Of a stretch of DNA of 64,000 nt, positions 52,691 to 61,272 are shown one piece after another (the stretch's first letter is position 1; every line of letters begins with the position of its first letter). This DNA comes from Paenibacillus sp. FSL H7-0331. Lineage in GTDB: Bacteria; Bacillota; Bacilli; Paenibacillales; NBRC-103111. The position numbers were made by a program, and so were the translations under genes. The notes beneath the pieces were generated by a model that was given only the letters and a program-made list of their open reading frames with translations, was not told the DNA's origin and made no database searches. Location: NCBI RefSeq assembly GCF_001956045.1, contig NZ_MRTH01000011.1:186001-250000 (forward strand), written 5' to 3'.

Positions 52691-52718
52691 GTGTTACAAT
52701 TTATGAAGTTCGTAACAC
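52691..52718 (+). promoter_or_regulatory. Palindrome upstream of the nickel/peptide ABC operon
   Basis: GTGTTAC at 52691-52697 and GTAACAC at 52712-52718 form a perfect seven-base inverted repeat with 21 bp between arm centres, two helical turns. TACAAT inside the left arm region could be a -10. Likely operator for a dimeric, perhaps metal-responsive, repressor. Confidence 0.5.
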
Positions 52719-52757
52719 GATACATATAAAGAACCATAAGGACAAGGAGTGTTTGAT

Positions 52758-54368
52758 GTGAAACTGAAGACAAGTAAATGGATGGGGATGGTACTGCTTG
52801 CAGGTTGCATGATGGTATCTGGCTGTATGTCCAATACCAAAGAAAAGGCCGCCATCCCAACAAGTAACGCTAAGGATCAACTCATTCTATCCGTTGGTGC
52901 GGAGCCGGAGGGCGGATTCGATCCTACTACAGGCTGGGGTCGTTACGGCTCGCCATTGTTCCAAAGCACGCTGCTTAATAGGAATAGCGAAATGAAGATT
53001 GAGAATGATCTGGCCACCGGATATGAAATTAGCAGTGACGGCAAAACCTGGACCGTGAAGCTGCGCAAGGACACCAAATTTTCAGATGGCAAGCCGCTAA
53101 CCGCTGAAGACGTGCAATTCACTTTTGAAACAGCAGCCAAAAGCGGTACAGCCATCGATTTGACCAATATGGAAAGTGTTAAGGCTATGGATGAAGCTAC
53201 CGTAACGTTCAAGCTTAAAGAACCACAATCAACTTTCATTTCTTTGCTCGTTTCAACAGGAATTGTGCCGAAGCATGCATACGGCAAGGATTACGCAAGC
53301 CATCCGGTTGGCTCAGGTCCTTTTAAGCTGGTTCAATGGGACAAAGGACAGCAGGTCATTGTTGAGGCGAACACTGAGTATTACGGGAAGAAGCCATTTT
53401 TCAAAAAAATAACATTTTTATTTCTAAATGAAGACGCTTCGTTTGCGGCTGCAAAGGCAGGAAAAGTGGATGTATCCTATATTCCATCAGCATTTAGCAA
53501 GCAAAAGATTGAGGGTATGCGTCTTGAAGCGCTAAAAACCGTAGATAACCGCGGCATTATGTTTCCTTATGTAAAATCCGGACAAAAAACGAAGGAAGGC
53601 ATTGCCGTTGGTAATGACGTGACGGCAGATCTATCCATTCGTAAAGCAATTAATGTTGCCTTGGACAGAAAAGCACTCGTTACAGGGGTGCTCGAAGGCT
53701 ACGGTTCACCCGCTTATACAGTGAATGATGGCTTACCTTGGTGGAACCCTGAAACGGTATTCGCTGATGCCAATGTGAACGAGGCGAAGAAGCTGTTAGC
53801 AGATGGGGGTTGGAAGGATTCAGATGGGGATGGCATTGTTGAAAAGGATGCTTTAAAAGCGCAATTTTCATTGGTGTATCCTTCAGGTGATGTTTCCCGG
53901 CAATCACTTGCACTGGCTGCCGCTGATATGATCAAGCCTATTGGGATCAAGATCAATGTCGAGGGTAAAAGCTGGGATGACATCGGAAAAATGATGTATT
54001 CAAACGCCGTGATGTTTGGCTGGGGCAGTCGTGACCCTCTGGAAATGTATAATTTGTACAGCAGTAAATATAAAGGTGCTGATTATTACAATACAGGTTA
54101 TTACAGCAACCCGACCGTAGATGAATGGATGAATAAAGCGATGCTGGCAAGAACGGAGGAAGCGGCGTGGGATAACTGGAAGAAGTCGCAGTGGGATGGT
54201 AAAACCGGCTCAAGTGCCAAAGGAGACGCGTCCTGGGCATGGCTCGTGAATGTCGATCATTTGTACCTGGTGAAGGATAAGCTCGATATAGGCAAGCAAA
54301 AGATTCACCCACATGGACATGGTTGGCCTGTGACTGATAACATCGAAGATTGGAGATGGAAGGAATAG
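52758..54368 (+). CDS. ABC transporter substrate-binding lipoprotein (nickel/peptide type)
   Basis: 536 residues from GTG 52758, eight bases after AAGGAG. Lipoprotein signal with lipobox VSGC. SBP_bac_5 family: SVGAEPEGGFDPTTGWGRYG, SDGKTWTVKLRKDTKFSDGKPL, VGSGPFKLVQWDKGQ, SIRKAINVALDRKAL. It ends with HPHGHGWP, a His cluster that could bind metal or a metal chelate. The overall pattern resembles nickel or metallophore binding members rather than general oligopeptide proteins, but the ligand cannot be fixed. First gene of a five-gene importer. Confidence 0.82.
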   Translation: MKLKTSKWMGMVLLAGCMMVSGCMSNTKEKAAIPTSNAKDQLILSVGAEPEGGFDPTTGWGRYGSPLFQSTLLNRNSEMKIENDLATGYEISSDGKTWTVKLRKDTKFSDGKPLTAEDVQFTFETAAKSGTAIDLTNMESVKAMDEATVTFKLKEPQSTFISLLVSTGIVPKHAYGKDYASHPVGSGPFKLVQWDKGQQVIVEANTEYYGKKPFFKKITFLFLNEDASFAAAKAGKVDVSYIPSAFSKQKIEGMRLEALKTVDNRGIMFPYVKSGQKTKEGIAVGNDVTADLSIRKAINVALDRKALVTGVLEGYGSPAYTVNDGLPWWNPETVFADANVNEAKKLLADGGWKDSDGDGIVEKDALKAQFSLVYPSGDVSRQSLALAAADMIKPIGIKINVEGKSWDDIGKMMYSNAVMFGWGSRDPLEMYNLYSSKYKGADYYNTGYYSNPTVDEWMNKAMLARTEEAAWDNWKKSQWDGKTGSSAKGDASWAWLVNVDHLYLVKDKLDIGKQKIHPHGHGWPVTDNIEDWRWKE

Positions 54369-55375
54369 AGAAGCAGGGTTGGATTCTGCAGAACCGTACA
54401 GCAGCATTTTGGGGACGGAAGGCGATTCGGCTTTTATCCCTTTTGTTCGCTGTCAGTGTGATTTCGTTTTGGCTTGTTGAGCAATCGCCTATTGATCCTA
54501 TACAAGCTTATGTGGGCGCGGATGCTATGAAGGTAAGTCCTGAGCAGCGTGTGCTGATTGCCGAATATTGGGGGTTGGATAAGCCTCCTGTAGAGCGGTT
54601 TCTGCGCTGGGGCTCGGCGCTGCTGCGTGGTGATTTGGGCACATCGATGATCCACCGGATTCCGGTAGTGGAAGTCATTGGGGAAAGGTTTATGAACTCG
54701 GTAGCGCTCATGGGCGTATCGTGGTTGTTGTCAGGTGTGATCGGATTTGTCGCTGGCACAGTTGCGGCTATGAACAAGGATAAGTGGATAGACAGGTTGA
54801 TCAAATGGTACTGTTATACCTTGGCTTCTACCCCAACGTTCTGGCTAGGGTTATTGTTATTGATTGTTTTTGCAGTCTGGCTAGGATGGTTTCCGGTCGG
54901 TCTGGGCGTGCCTGCAGGTGTGCTGGCCGAAGATGTTACTTTCGCCGATAGAGTTCAGCATATGATTTTACCGGCATTGACCTTAAGTGTGGTTGGCATT
55001 TCCAATATTGCTCTACATACACGACAAAAGCTGAATGAGGTGTTGACAAGCGACTACGTGCTCTTTGCGAGAGCGAGAGGGGAATCCGGTTTTCGTTTGT
55101 TTTGGAGACATGGACTACGAAATGTCGCACTTCCTGCGATTTCCTTACAATTCACCTCTTTCAGTGAGCTGTTTGGAGGTGCTGTTCTGGCAGAGCAAGT
55201 ATTTGCATATCCGGGGCTGGGACAAGCGACTGTTGAAGCTGGTCTGCGGGGCGATGTACCGCTGCTGCTGGGCATGGTGTTGTGCAGCTCATTATTCGTA
55301 TTTACCGGTAATGCGGTAGCAGATCTAATCTATCGGTTAGTGGATCCAAGGCTTGCCGCAGGAGGGAACCGATGA
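54356..55375 (+). CDS. ABC transporter permease, DppB/NikB type
   Basis: 339 residues from ATG 54356, overlapping the binding-protein gene by 13 bases; TTG 54350 is an alternative and the RBS is weak either way. About six membrane helices: N-terminal AVSVISFWLVEQSPIDPIQAY, then GMSWLL-type helices and the EAA loop with RARGESGFRLFWRHGLRNVALPAI. LGDLGTSM near residue 90 is typical of DppB/OppB. It forms the channel with the next permease. Confidence 0.9.
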   Translation: MEGIEKQGWILQNRTAAFWGRKAIRLLSLLFAVSVISFWLVEQSPIDPIQAYVGADAMKVSPEQRVLIAEYWGLDKPPVERFLRWGSALLRGDLGTSMIHRIPVVEVIGERFMNSVALMGVSWLLSGVIGFVAGTVAAMNKDKWIDRLIKWYCYTLASTPTFWLGLLLLIVFAVWLGWFPVGLGVPAGVLAEDVTFADRVQHMILPALTLSVVGISNIALHTRQKLNEVLTSDYVLFARARGESGFRLFWRHGLRNVALPAISLQFTSFSELFGGAVLAEQVFAYPGLGQATVEAGLRGDVPLLLGMVLCSSLFVFTGNAVADLIYRLVDPRLAAGGNR

Positions 55376-56235
55376 GTCGATCATGGAGTGACACAACATC
55401 CCGTGCACCTGTTAAAATTCGTATGAATAGCAGAAAGCGTTCGTTTGTTTATAGTGGACTTGTCTCTTTGTTTATTTTGAGTGCCTGGCTTGGTGGTTAT
55501 TTGGTAGATTCGGCGGTATTGGATACACATTTGGAAAACAGAAACCTGTCGCCATCATTCGCTCATTTGTTCGGCACAGACTGGTTGGGAAGAGATATGT
55601 TCTCACGAACGGTCATGGGGCTTGGCATAAGTATTCAAGTTGGTTTTATTGCTTCTGCATGCAGCTGTTTAATAGCCGCCATACTCGGGCTGACGGCTGC
55701 AATGGGAAGGACTGCGGACGCGATTGTCTCTTGGTTGATTGATTTGTTTTTAAGTGTGCCGCATTTGGTCTCGCTTATTCTGATAGCTTTCGTGTTTGGT
55801 GGTGGCATGAAGGGGATTATTATCGGAATTGCCTTCACGCATTGGCCGAGCCTTGCGCGAATTATTCGTGCGGAGGTACTGCAGCTTCGGTCAGCCGAGT
55901 ATGTACTGATCTCTCGTAAGCTTGGTAAATCTCGCCTGTGGGTGGCGTCCCGTCATATATTCCCGCATTTGCTTCCGCAGCTGCTCGTCGGATTATTGCT
56001 GCTATTTCCACATGCTATTCTGCATGAAGCGGCAGTTACCTTTATCGGTTTGGGTCTATCGCCACATCAGCCAGCTATAGGCATCATTTTATCCGAATCC
56101 ATGCGCTATTTGTCGACTGGCATGTGGTGGTTGGCATTTTTCCCTGGTATCTGTTTACTGCTGGTTGTCCGTTCGTTTGATAGGGTGGGCGAGCAATTAC
56201 GTGTACTCGTGGACCCACGCCAATCGCAGGAGTAA
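55372..56235 (+). CDS. ABC transporter permease, DppC/NikC type
   Basis: 287 residues. N-terminal cytoplasmic tail, first helix at about 22-40, HLFGTDWLGRDMFSRTVMGLGISIQVG (DppC signature), and the EAA loop SRKLGKSRLWVASRHIFPHLLPQL. ATG 55372 overlaps the previous stop (ATGA). It completes the transmembrane pair of the importer. Confidence 0.9.
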   Translation: MSRSWSDTTSRAPVKIRMNSRKRSFVYSGLVSLFILSAWLGGYLVDSAVLDTHLENRNLSPSFAHLFGTDWLGRDMFSRTVMGLGISIQVGFIASACSCLIAAILGLTAAMGRTADAIVSWLIDLFLSVPHLVSLILIAFVFGGGMKGIIIGIAFTHWPSLARIIRAEVLQLRSAEYVLISRKLGKSRLWVASRHIFPHLLPQLLVGLLLLFPHAILHEAAVTFIGLGLSPHQPAIGIILSESMRYLSTGMWWLAFFPGICLLLVVRSFDRVGEQLRVLVDPRQSQE

Positions 56236-56313
56236 GCAGGGGACCCTTTATAGGAAAACGAGATAAAACTTGCGAAGTAAGTTTTCTACGAAAACTTTTA
56301 GGAGGTGTCACGT

Positions 56314-57240
56314 TTGGCACTGCTTGAAATTGACCAATTAAGTATTGCTTTTACCCGCTATACAAGCGTTTTGCGTCAACGTACAACCGAGGTCATTCAT
56401 GAATTGCAGCTTTCGATTGGAGAAGGAGAGATCGTTGCGGTTGTTGGTTCCAGCGGTTCTGGCAAAAGCTTGCTCGCTCATGCGATCATGGGTATTCTTC
56501 CTGGAAATGCGAGTGTGACGGGTACCCTGAGCTATAATGGAGAGCCATTGGACGCTGCCAGGCAGGTAGCTCTACGAGGAAAGGAAATCGCTTTGGTCCC
56601 TCAGTCTGTTAATTATCTCGATCCTCTTATGCGGGTGGGAGAGCAGGTGCGTTCATCGGTGGATCAGCAGACGTTGTCGTTGGATGCACAAAGAAAAGTG
56701 TTTGCACGTTATCAATTAGCGGACGATGTGGAACGGATGTACCCGTTCCAACTCTCAGGCGGTATGGCGCGACGCGTTCTGCTATCCACAGCTGTGATTA
56801 GCGGTGCCCGATTGATCATAGCAGACGAGCCGACACCGGGGCTTCATCAGGATGTTGCCAAGGAAACACTGCGCCAGTTTAGAGAGCTTGCCGACGAAGG
56901 CTGCGGTATTCTGTTAATCACGCATGATATCGAATCGGCTTTGCAGGTAGCGGATAAAGTAGCGGTATTGTATGCGGGGACGATCATAGAGATGGCTCTT
57001 GCAGCAGATTTTAGCGGGAGTGGCGAGCAGCTTAGACATCCTTACACACAGGCATTATGGAAGTCACTTCCGCAAAATGAATTTAAGCCGATTCCTGGTT
57101 CACAACCGCTTGCGGGGTCCTTGGCAGTAGGGTGTTTGTTTGCTCCACGATGTGATCATGCCTCTGATGAGTGTAGTCGTCTACGTCCGGAGACACGTCA
57201 TATTCGTGGTGGTTCAGTGAGGTGCATTCATGCTTCTTGA
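56314..57240 (+). CDS. ABC transporter ATPase, DppD/NikD type
   Basis: 308 residues from TTG 56314, eight bases after AGGAGG; GTG 56305 overlaps the RBS. Walker A GSSGSGKS, Walker B LIIADEPTPGLHQ, C-terminal oligopeptide_HPY Cys-containing tail (CLFAPRCDHASDECSRL) typical of Dpp/Opp/Nik ATPases. The signature motif is LSGGMARRV instead of LSGGQxQR, and the D-loop reads TPGLHQ instead of TTALDV, as in some nickel/cobalt systems. The last 11 bases overlap the next ATPase. Confidence 0.88.
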   Translation: MALLEIDQLSIAFTRYTSVLRQRTTEVIHELQLSIGEGEIVAVVGSSGSGKSLLAHAIMGILPGNASVTGTLSYNGEPLDAARQVALRGKEIALVPQSVNYLDPLMRVGEQVRSSVDQQTLSLDAQRKVFARYQLADDVERMYPFQLSGGMARRVLLSTAVISGARLIIADEPTPGLHQDVAKETLRQFRELADEGCGILLITHDIESALQVADKVAVLYAGTIIEMALAADFSGSGEQLRHPYTQALWKSLPQNEFKPIPGSQPLAGSLAVGCLFAPRCDHASDECSRLRPETRHIRGGSVRCIHAS

Positions 57241-57841
57241 GGGAAAAAATCTTGGGTTTCGCTATGGACGGGGAGAATGGATTGTCAAGGAGATTGATAT
57301 CAGCATCAAGCAGGGTGAAGTGGTCGGTCTTGTTGGACCGAGCGGCAGCGGTAAAACTACGCTTGCCCGTCTGCTTGCCGGCTATGATAAACCGCAGACC
57401 GGCAGTGTCACCTGTGATGGAACTCCGCTTACAGCAAGTGGTGTTCAGCCGGTGCAGTTGGTGTTCCAGCACCCGGAAAAGGCTGTCAATCCGCGTTGGC
57501 GCATGCGTCAGACGATTCGGGAGGGCTGGCTGCCAGACTCGGCATTTTTGCACATGCTTGGTATTGAGGAGGAGTGGCTGGATCGTTGGCCTAATGAGCT
57601 GTCCGGTGGAGAGCTTCAGCGATTTTGTGTGGCCAGAGCCTTGGGGCCGCAGACGCGGTTTTTGATCGCGGACGAGATGACCACGATGCTCGATGCCATC
57701 ACACAGGCGCAAATCTGGCATACTGTGATGGACATTGCCGAGCGTCGCAACCTGGGTATCCTGATGATCAGTCATGAGCCCAGTCTGATACAAAGGCTGT
57801 GTACTCGCGTAATACATTGGCAAGGGAAATCCGGTGAATAA
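57230..57841 (+). CDS. ABC transporter ATPase, DppF/NikE type
   Basis: 203 residues, short for this class because the usual C-terminal extension is missing. Walker A GPSGSGKTT, signature LSGGELQRF, Walker B FLIADEMTTMLDA, where DEMT replaces the common DEPT. The catalytic Glu is retained. ATG 57230 lies inside the preceding gene. Last gene of the importer operon. Confidence 0.88.
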   Translation: MLLEGKNLGFRYGRGEWIVKEIDISIKQGEVVGLVGPSGSGKTTLARLLAGYDKPQTGSVTCDGTPLTASGVQPVQLVFQHPEKAVNPRWRMRQTIREGWLPDSAFLHMLGIEEEWLDRWPNELSGGELQRFCVARALGPQTRFLIADEMTTMLDAITQAQIWHTVMDIAERRNLGILMISHEPSLIQRLCTRVIHWQGKSGE

Positions 57842-57887
57842 GCTGCACTCGTTTTCTTATACACCGGAGTCGTAGCTCAGAATCCGA

Positions 57888-58043
57888 CTATAACAAAAAA
57901 TGTAGAGCGATAAGGGCCACAGAGATATGGAACAAAATATCAAGCCAAAATTTGCTCGGTAAATTTGCTTTTTGAATCACTACATATAAAGACCGGATAA
58001 TGATGATGATGAGTGCAACTTGAACAAGAATCGTAGGGATCAT
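57888..58043 (-). CDS. Small membrane protein, 51 residues
   Basis: Read on the - strand from ATG 58043 to TAG at 57890-57888. It begins MIPTILVQVALIIIIIRSLY and ends HISVALIALHFLL: two hydrophobic helices joined by a short basic loop (QKANLPSKFW), so a hairpin membrane protein. A perfect AGGAGG RBS lies six bases upstream of the ATG, which strongly supports translation. It follows, on the same strand, the DUF948 gene 45 bases away and is probably cotranscribed with it. No family recognised. Confidence 0.65.
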   Translation of the reverse strand: MIPTILVQVALIIIIIRSLYVVIQKANLPSKFWLDILFHISVALIALHFLL

Positions 58044-58088
58044 GGAAACCTCCTGGTTGGTTCAGCTTATCACAATGTTCCGTTCTTA

Positions 58089-58457
58089 CTATCTGACTTT
58101 AATTTGAACCTTGTTGTTGGCACCCTGACTTTTGGGTGTCAGCTCATTTCCCAATACGGCAGCAGCCTGTTTAACCGAATGGGTTACACTGTGCAGGGCT
58201 TCACCCATATCCTGAGCCGATTCCAACAGGGGCTCTACCGTTTTTATTTTGCCTTTTACATCCCGGGAAATTTGGTTGGCCGTATGGATGAGCTGCTTGG
58301 CCTCTCCTGTAAGATCATGGGCAGCTGTTCGTACCTCAGCTAAGGTCCTGTTGGTTTCGTCTAGCGACGTCATTCCTTTTTGCAGTATGCGAATCAGATA
58401 AAAAGTCAGAGTCACAAAAGCCGCACTTGCCGCAACTACGCTAATATCAATAGCCAT
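58089..58457 (-). CDS. DUF948 (YtxG-like) membrane protein
   Basis: 122 residues from ATG 58457 after AAAGGAGC. One N-terminal transmembrane helix (ISVVAASAAFVTLTFYLIRIL), then a long amphipathic coiled region (LDETNRTLAEVRTAAHDLTGEAKQL, KTVEPLLESAQDMGEALHSVTHSV) and a polar tail. This matches DUF948, general stress proteins such as YtxG. Function unknown. Confidence 0.8.
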   Translation of the reverse strand: MAIDISVVAASAAFVTLTFYLIRILQKGMTSLDETNRTLAEVRTAAHDLTGEAKQLIHTANQISRDVKGKIKTVEPLLESAQDMGEALHSVTHSVKQAAAVLGNELTPKSQGANNKVQIKVR

Positions 58458-58720
58458 ATCCGTGCTCCTTTCTTTGTTGCCCATAGTCCAACTCCTTTTT
58501 AATCCTATCCTATGTCCAGGCAGGCGTATTTATTCGGAGTATGAATGCTAATCCAGCAGATGGCAGGTTCCGGAGTGAACCTATTTGAGCATAGCAGACA
58601 CAGCTTTATTGATGATGTGCGGATGCGACCTGAACTGACCACAAAAAATTAACATTGATAACATAGTTGGTGTTCTGTAATATAGAGTGATTAGGGCTGC
58701 AGGGCTATGAGGAGATGTGA

Positions 58721-58972
58721 GTGGTGGCAAAAGCGAAACAAAAAAGACCGACACGCGATGAATTCGAGCTCGAGGACCTGGGAAACCAGATTGTAGAGGC
58801 CAAGGATAATAAGGAGCAGGTCATGCTGACCGTCTGGGGCGTGGAAGAGCCTGTTGTAGGGATTATTGTGGAGTTAGACCCCAGAAAGCGTCAAATACGA
58901 GTCAATCTGGAGGATGGCTTTAAATGGATTCCTTTTCTGGATGTTATGAGGTTGGATTATCCCCGCTATTGA
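58721..58972 (+). CDS. YolD-like family protein
   Basis: 83 residues from GTG 58721 (a second GTG follows at 58724); GAGGAG is upstream. RPTRDEFELEDLGNQIVEA, then VMLTVWGVEEPVVGIIVELDPRKRQIRV and IPFLDVMRL match the YolD-like pattern. B. subtilis YolD partners of Y-family DNA polymerases are of this type, but no umuC-like polymerase gene is next to it here. Role uncertain. Confidence 0.8.
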   Translation: MVAKAKQKRPTRDEFELEDLGNQIVEAKDNKEQVMLTVWGVEEPVVGIIVELDPRKRQIRVNLEDGFKWIPFLDVMRLDYPRY

Positions 58973-59001
58973 ATTGTAAACTGAATCGTGAACCATGCTG
59001 A

Positions 59002-59042
59002 AAAAACCTTCCTTCCGTTATGTACGGTCATGGAAGGTTTTT
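59002..59042. terminator. Bidirectional terminator
   Basis: Eleven-pair stem AAAAACCTTCC with GGAAGGTTTTT; a nested CCGT/ACGG hairpin forms the loop. It sits between the YolD-like gene (+) and the SDR gene (-). Confidence 0.9.
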
Positions 59043-59060
59043 GCTATTATATGCCAGAGC

Positions 59061-59843
59061 TTAAAGCGCAGCGCCTTTGCCGCCATCCACATTAACCGAG
59101 GTTCCCGTTACATAGGAAGCCGCGTCTGAAACCAGGAATGTGATAACTTTTGCCGCTTCTTCGGTTTCGCCGATGCGACCCATCGGAATTTGATGGTTCG
59201 GATGCATTGAGAATTGCTCCCAAGTCAGCTCAGGGTGCTGCTTTTTCCAGCCCTTTTCGATTTGATCACTCCGGATCATCCCGATGCAGACGGCATTCAC
59301 TCGAATATTGGCAGAGGCCAGATCCTTACTCATTGCTTTGGTTAGAGCCATTCCGGCAGCACGACTGACTGTAGTCGGTAAAGACGAAGCGGAAGGGGTC
59401 TTGGCAGATGAGGTAGAGATGTTAATTATCGCGCCTTTTCCCGCTTTTCGCATATGGGGAATGGCTGCCTTGGAGCAATGAATTGCACCGAATAGCTTTA
59501 AATCCAAATCATAAGCCCAGCCTTCAGATTCGACTTCTTCAAAAGGACGAGCTGCAGACGTTCCTGCGTTATTCACCAGAATATCCAAACTGCCAAAGCG
59601 ATCCACAGTTTCTTGTACAGCTTTTTTGCAGTCCTCTTCAGAGGTAATATCCACTTGGATGTAGAGCACCTCTGCACCGGTTCTTTCCACAATCTGTTGT
59701 GCTGCTGTACGCAGATCGTCCTCATTGCGTGCACATATGGCTACACGTGCTCCCTCAGCAGCCAGTGCCAAGGCAGTTCCAAGTCCAATTCCCTTACTGC
59801 CCCCTGTGATGAGTGCTACTTTTCCGGTTAAACCCAAATCCAT
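59061..59843 (-). CDS. SDR-family protein lacking the catalytic Tyr/Lys
   Basis: 260 residues. The nucleotide-binding part is standard: ITGGSKGIG (12-20) and LVNNAGTS (89-96), with NIST at the catalytic Ser region (about 141-146) and C-terminal SYVTGTSVNVDGG. But where the family has YxxxK the sequence reads T157-T-V-S-R161 (SSLPTTVSRAAG), so both the Tyr and the Lys are replaced. It may bind NAD(P)H without being a normal dehydrogenase, or use another mechanism. ATG 59843 with AGGTAACG upstream. Monocistronic on the - strand. Confidence 0.85.
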   Translation of the reverse strand: MDLGLTGKVALITGGSKGIGLGTALALAAEGARVAICARNEDDLRTAAQQIVERTGAEVLYIQVDITSEEDCKKAVQETVDRFGSLDILVNNAGTSAARPFEEVESEGWAYDLDLKLFGAIHCSKAAIPHMRKAGKGAIINISTSSAKTPSASSLPTTVSRAAGMALTKAMSKDLASANIRVNAVCIGMIRSDQIEKGWKKQHPELTWEQFSMHPNHQIPMGRIGETEEAAKVITFLVSDAASYVTGTSVNVDGGKGAAL

Positions 59844-60083
59844 GATCGTTACCTCCAGTCTCTATGTATTTGAGCAACAATAAACTCTCATAAAAAGTAG
59901 CACGCGAGTCAAATGATTGTCAATATTGGTTAGTTTCTTAAGGCGTACAGAACCGGTGATAAGCTGGATGACGCTTTTTTGGGGACGATAGTTATTGATT
60001 AAATGAGAGTTTATGTGTATAATCCAGAAAGGGAACATGTGTTCTATTCGTTAGAAGAACCAGCACAACAGGAGGGAACCGCA

Positions 60084-60260
60084 ATGAGACCTACTTTTTT
60101 TGAAGAGCTTAAAGGTATGAAGCGTAACAATGAGTTCAGGGAAATGATTCTGATGCAAGCTGCCAAAAAAATGCTGGCGGATAAGAAGAAAAAAAGTCGA
60201 CTGCAGCGTTTACTTACAAGAACGAATAAGGTTAAAACAATTCCTAAATGCTGGGATTGA
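60084..60260 (+). CDS. Small basic hypothetical protein, 58 residues
   Basis: 58 residues from ATG 60084, with AGGAGGG eight bases upstream. An in-frame ATG at 60003 would add 27 residues but has no RBS. Strongly basic C-terminal half (MLADKKKKSRLQRLLTRT), helical N-terminal half (FFEELKGMKRNNEFREMI). No recognised family; possibly a nucleic-acid-associated or spore-related small protein, which is speculation. Confidence 0.5.
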   Translation: MRPTFFEELKGMKRNNEFREMILMQAAKKMLADKKKKSRLQRLLTRTNKVKTIPKCWD

Positions 60261-60403
60261 ACTGAACCTGACCTATATATAGAAACTGGCGAGCCTTCAT
60301 CTGATCACATACGGTTTAATCTGCACCTACTTATAGGCATCTGCATACCTTATCCACATAAGTAAGTCACCATTCACTTAATTAGAGAAGGGCAGGAGCT
60401 TGA

Positions 60404-61093
60404 ATGACTTTATATATGGATTACAAGTCCCCATCCGTACAGTTCAGCTTTGACGTAAATAATAGCACGCTTTTTAGAAAGGATGCTCGTAACTACATCA
60501 ATGTACTGTCCAACAAGCAGCTGAATACATTGGAGAATACATCACTGCTTGATATTTTTCTCAGTGCTGGTAATGTAGTTGAGCCTCACTATCATCAAAA
60601 TGCGGCAGAGCTTGTTTATTGTATCTCGGGTGCAGCAATTGTCTCAATAATCAATCCGTTCACCAATGATCTGCTCAATTTTCCGATAACACCAGGTCAA
60701 GTGGCCAATGTCCCCCAAGGCTGGTGGCATTACGAAATTGCCTCGGTTGATAACACTCATTTGTTGGCGATCTTTGATGCACCGGTTCCTGAAGTGATAC
60801 TGGGATCTGACATTCTGAGATTAACGCCTGCCAATGTACTGGCACATACCTATTGCTTGAATGAAGCTGCAGTTAAACAAACGCTTGCCCCAATTAATGA
60901 TTCAGTCTTCATTGGCCCACCGAGAGACTGCAACCCCTCTCAGGTTCAAGGGAGCATGGCTGGTAAACCGCAGCCTTATCCAGCCTATACCCAACAGCCG
61001 CAACCCAATCATGGGCAGCACAACCCAATCGGGTATCAACTTCCCGCGCAACAGTATTATTACACACAGCCCTATCCAAGCCAAACATATTGA
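60404..61093 (+). CDS. Cupin-domain protein with Pro/Gln/Tyr-rich tail
   Basis: 229 residues. Residues 40-150 form a single cupin: EPHYHQNAAELVYCISG supplies the H-x-H...E metal motif, and PGQVANVPQGWWHYE the second motif. The C-terminal 50 residues are low complexity, rich in Pro, Gln and Tyr (PAYTQQPQP, QQYYYTQPYPSQTY), resembling tails of spore coat or surface proteins. No signal peptide. ATG 60404, GGGCAGGAG upstream. Similar cupins occur in oxalate decarboxylase-type families, but only one domain is present and activity is unknown. Confidence 0.78.
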   Translation: MTLYMDYKSPSVQFSFDVNNSTLFRKDARNYINVLSNKQLNTLENTSLLDIFLSAGNVVEPHYHQNAAELVYCISGAAIVSIINPFTNDLLNFPITPGQVANVPQGWWHYEIASVDNTHLLAIFDAPVPEVILGSDILRLTPANVLAHTYCLNEAAVKQTLAPINDSVFIGPPRDCNPSQVQGSMAGKPQPYPAYTQQPQPNHGQHNPIGYQLPAQQYYYTQPYPSQTY

Positions 61094-61132
61094 GATATTG
61101 AAGCTGTAGCTATAGATAAGAGAAATGATAAT

Positions 61133-61163
61133 CCCTTAACAACTTCGAAGGAAATGTTAAGGG
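61133..61163 (+). terminator. Hairpin after the cupin gene
   Basis: Nine-pair stem CCCTTAACA with TGTTAAGGG and a 13-base loop, followed by TATTTATT. Moderate terminator. Confidence 0.6.
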
Positions 61164-61272
61164 TATTTATTCGTTTGAATGGTTACCAGATAATAAAACA
61201 ATCTATCAATATTGTGTAAATTTTATTATAATGTACATGTTTTCAAATATGTTTTTGCAAAAGGGGTATCGT

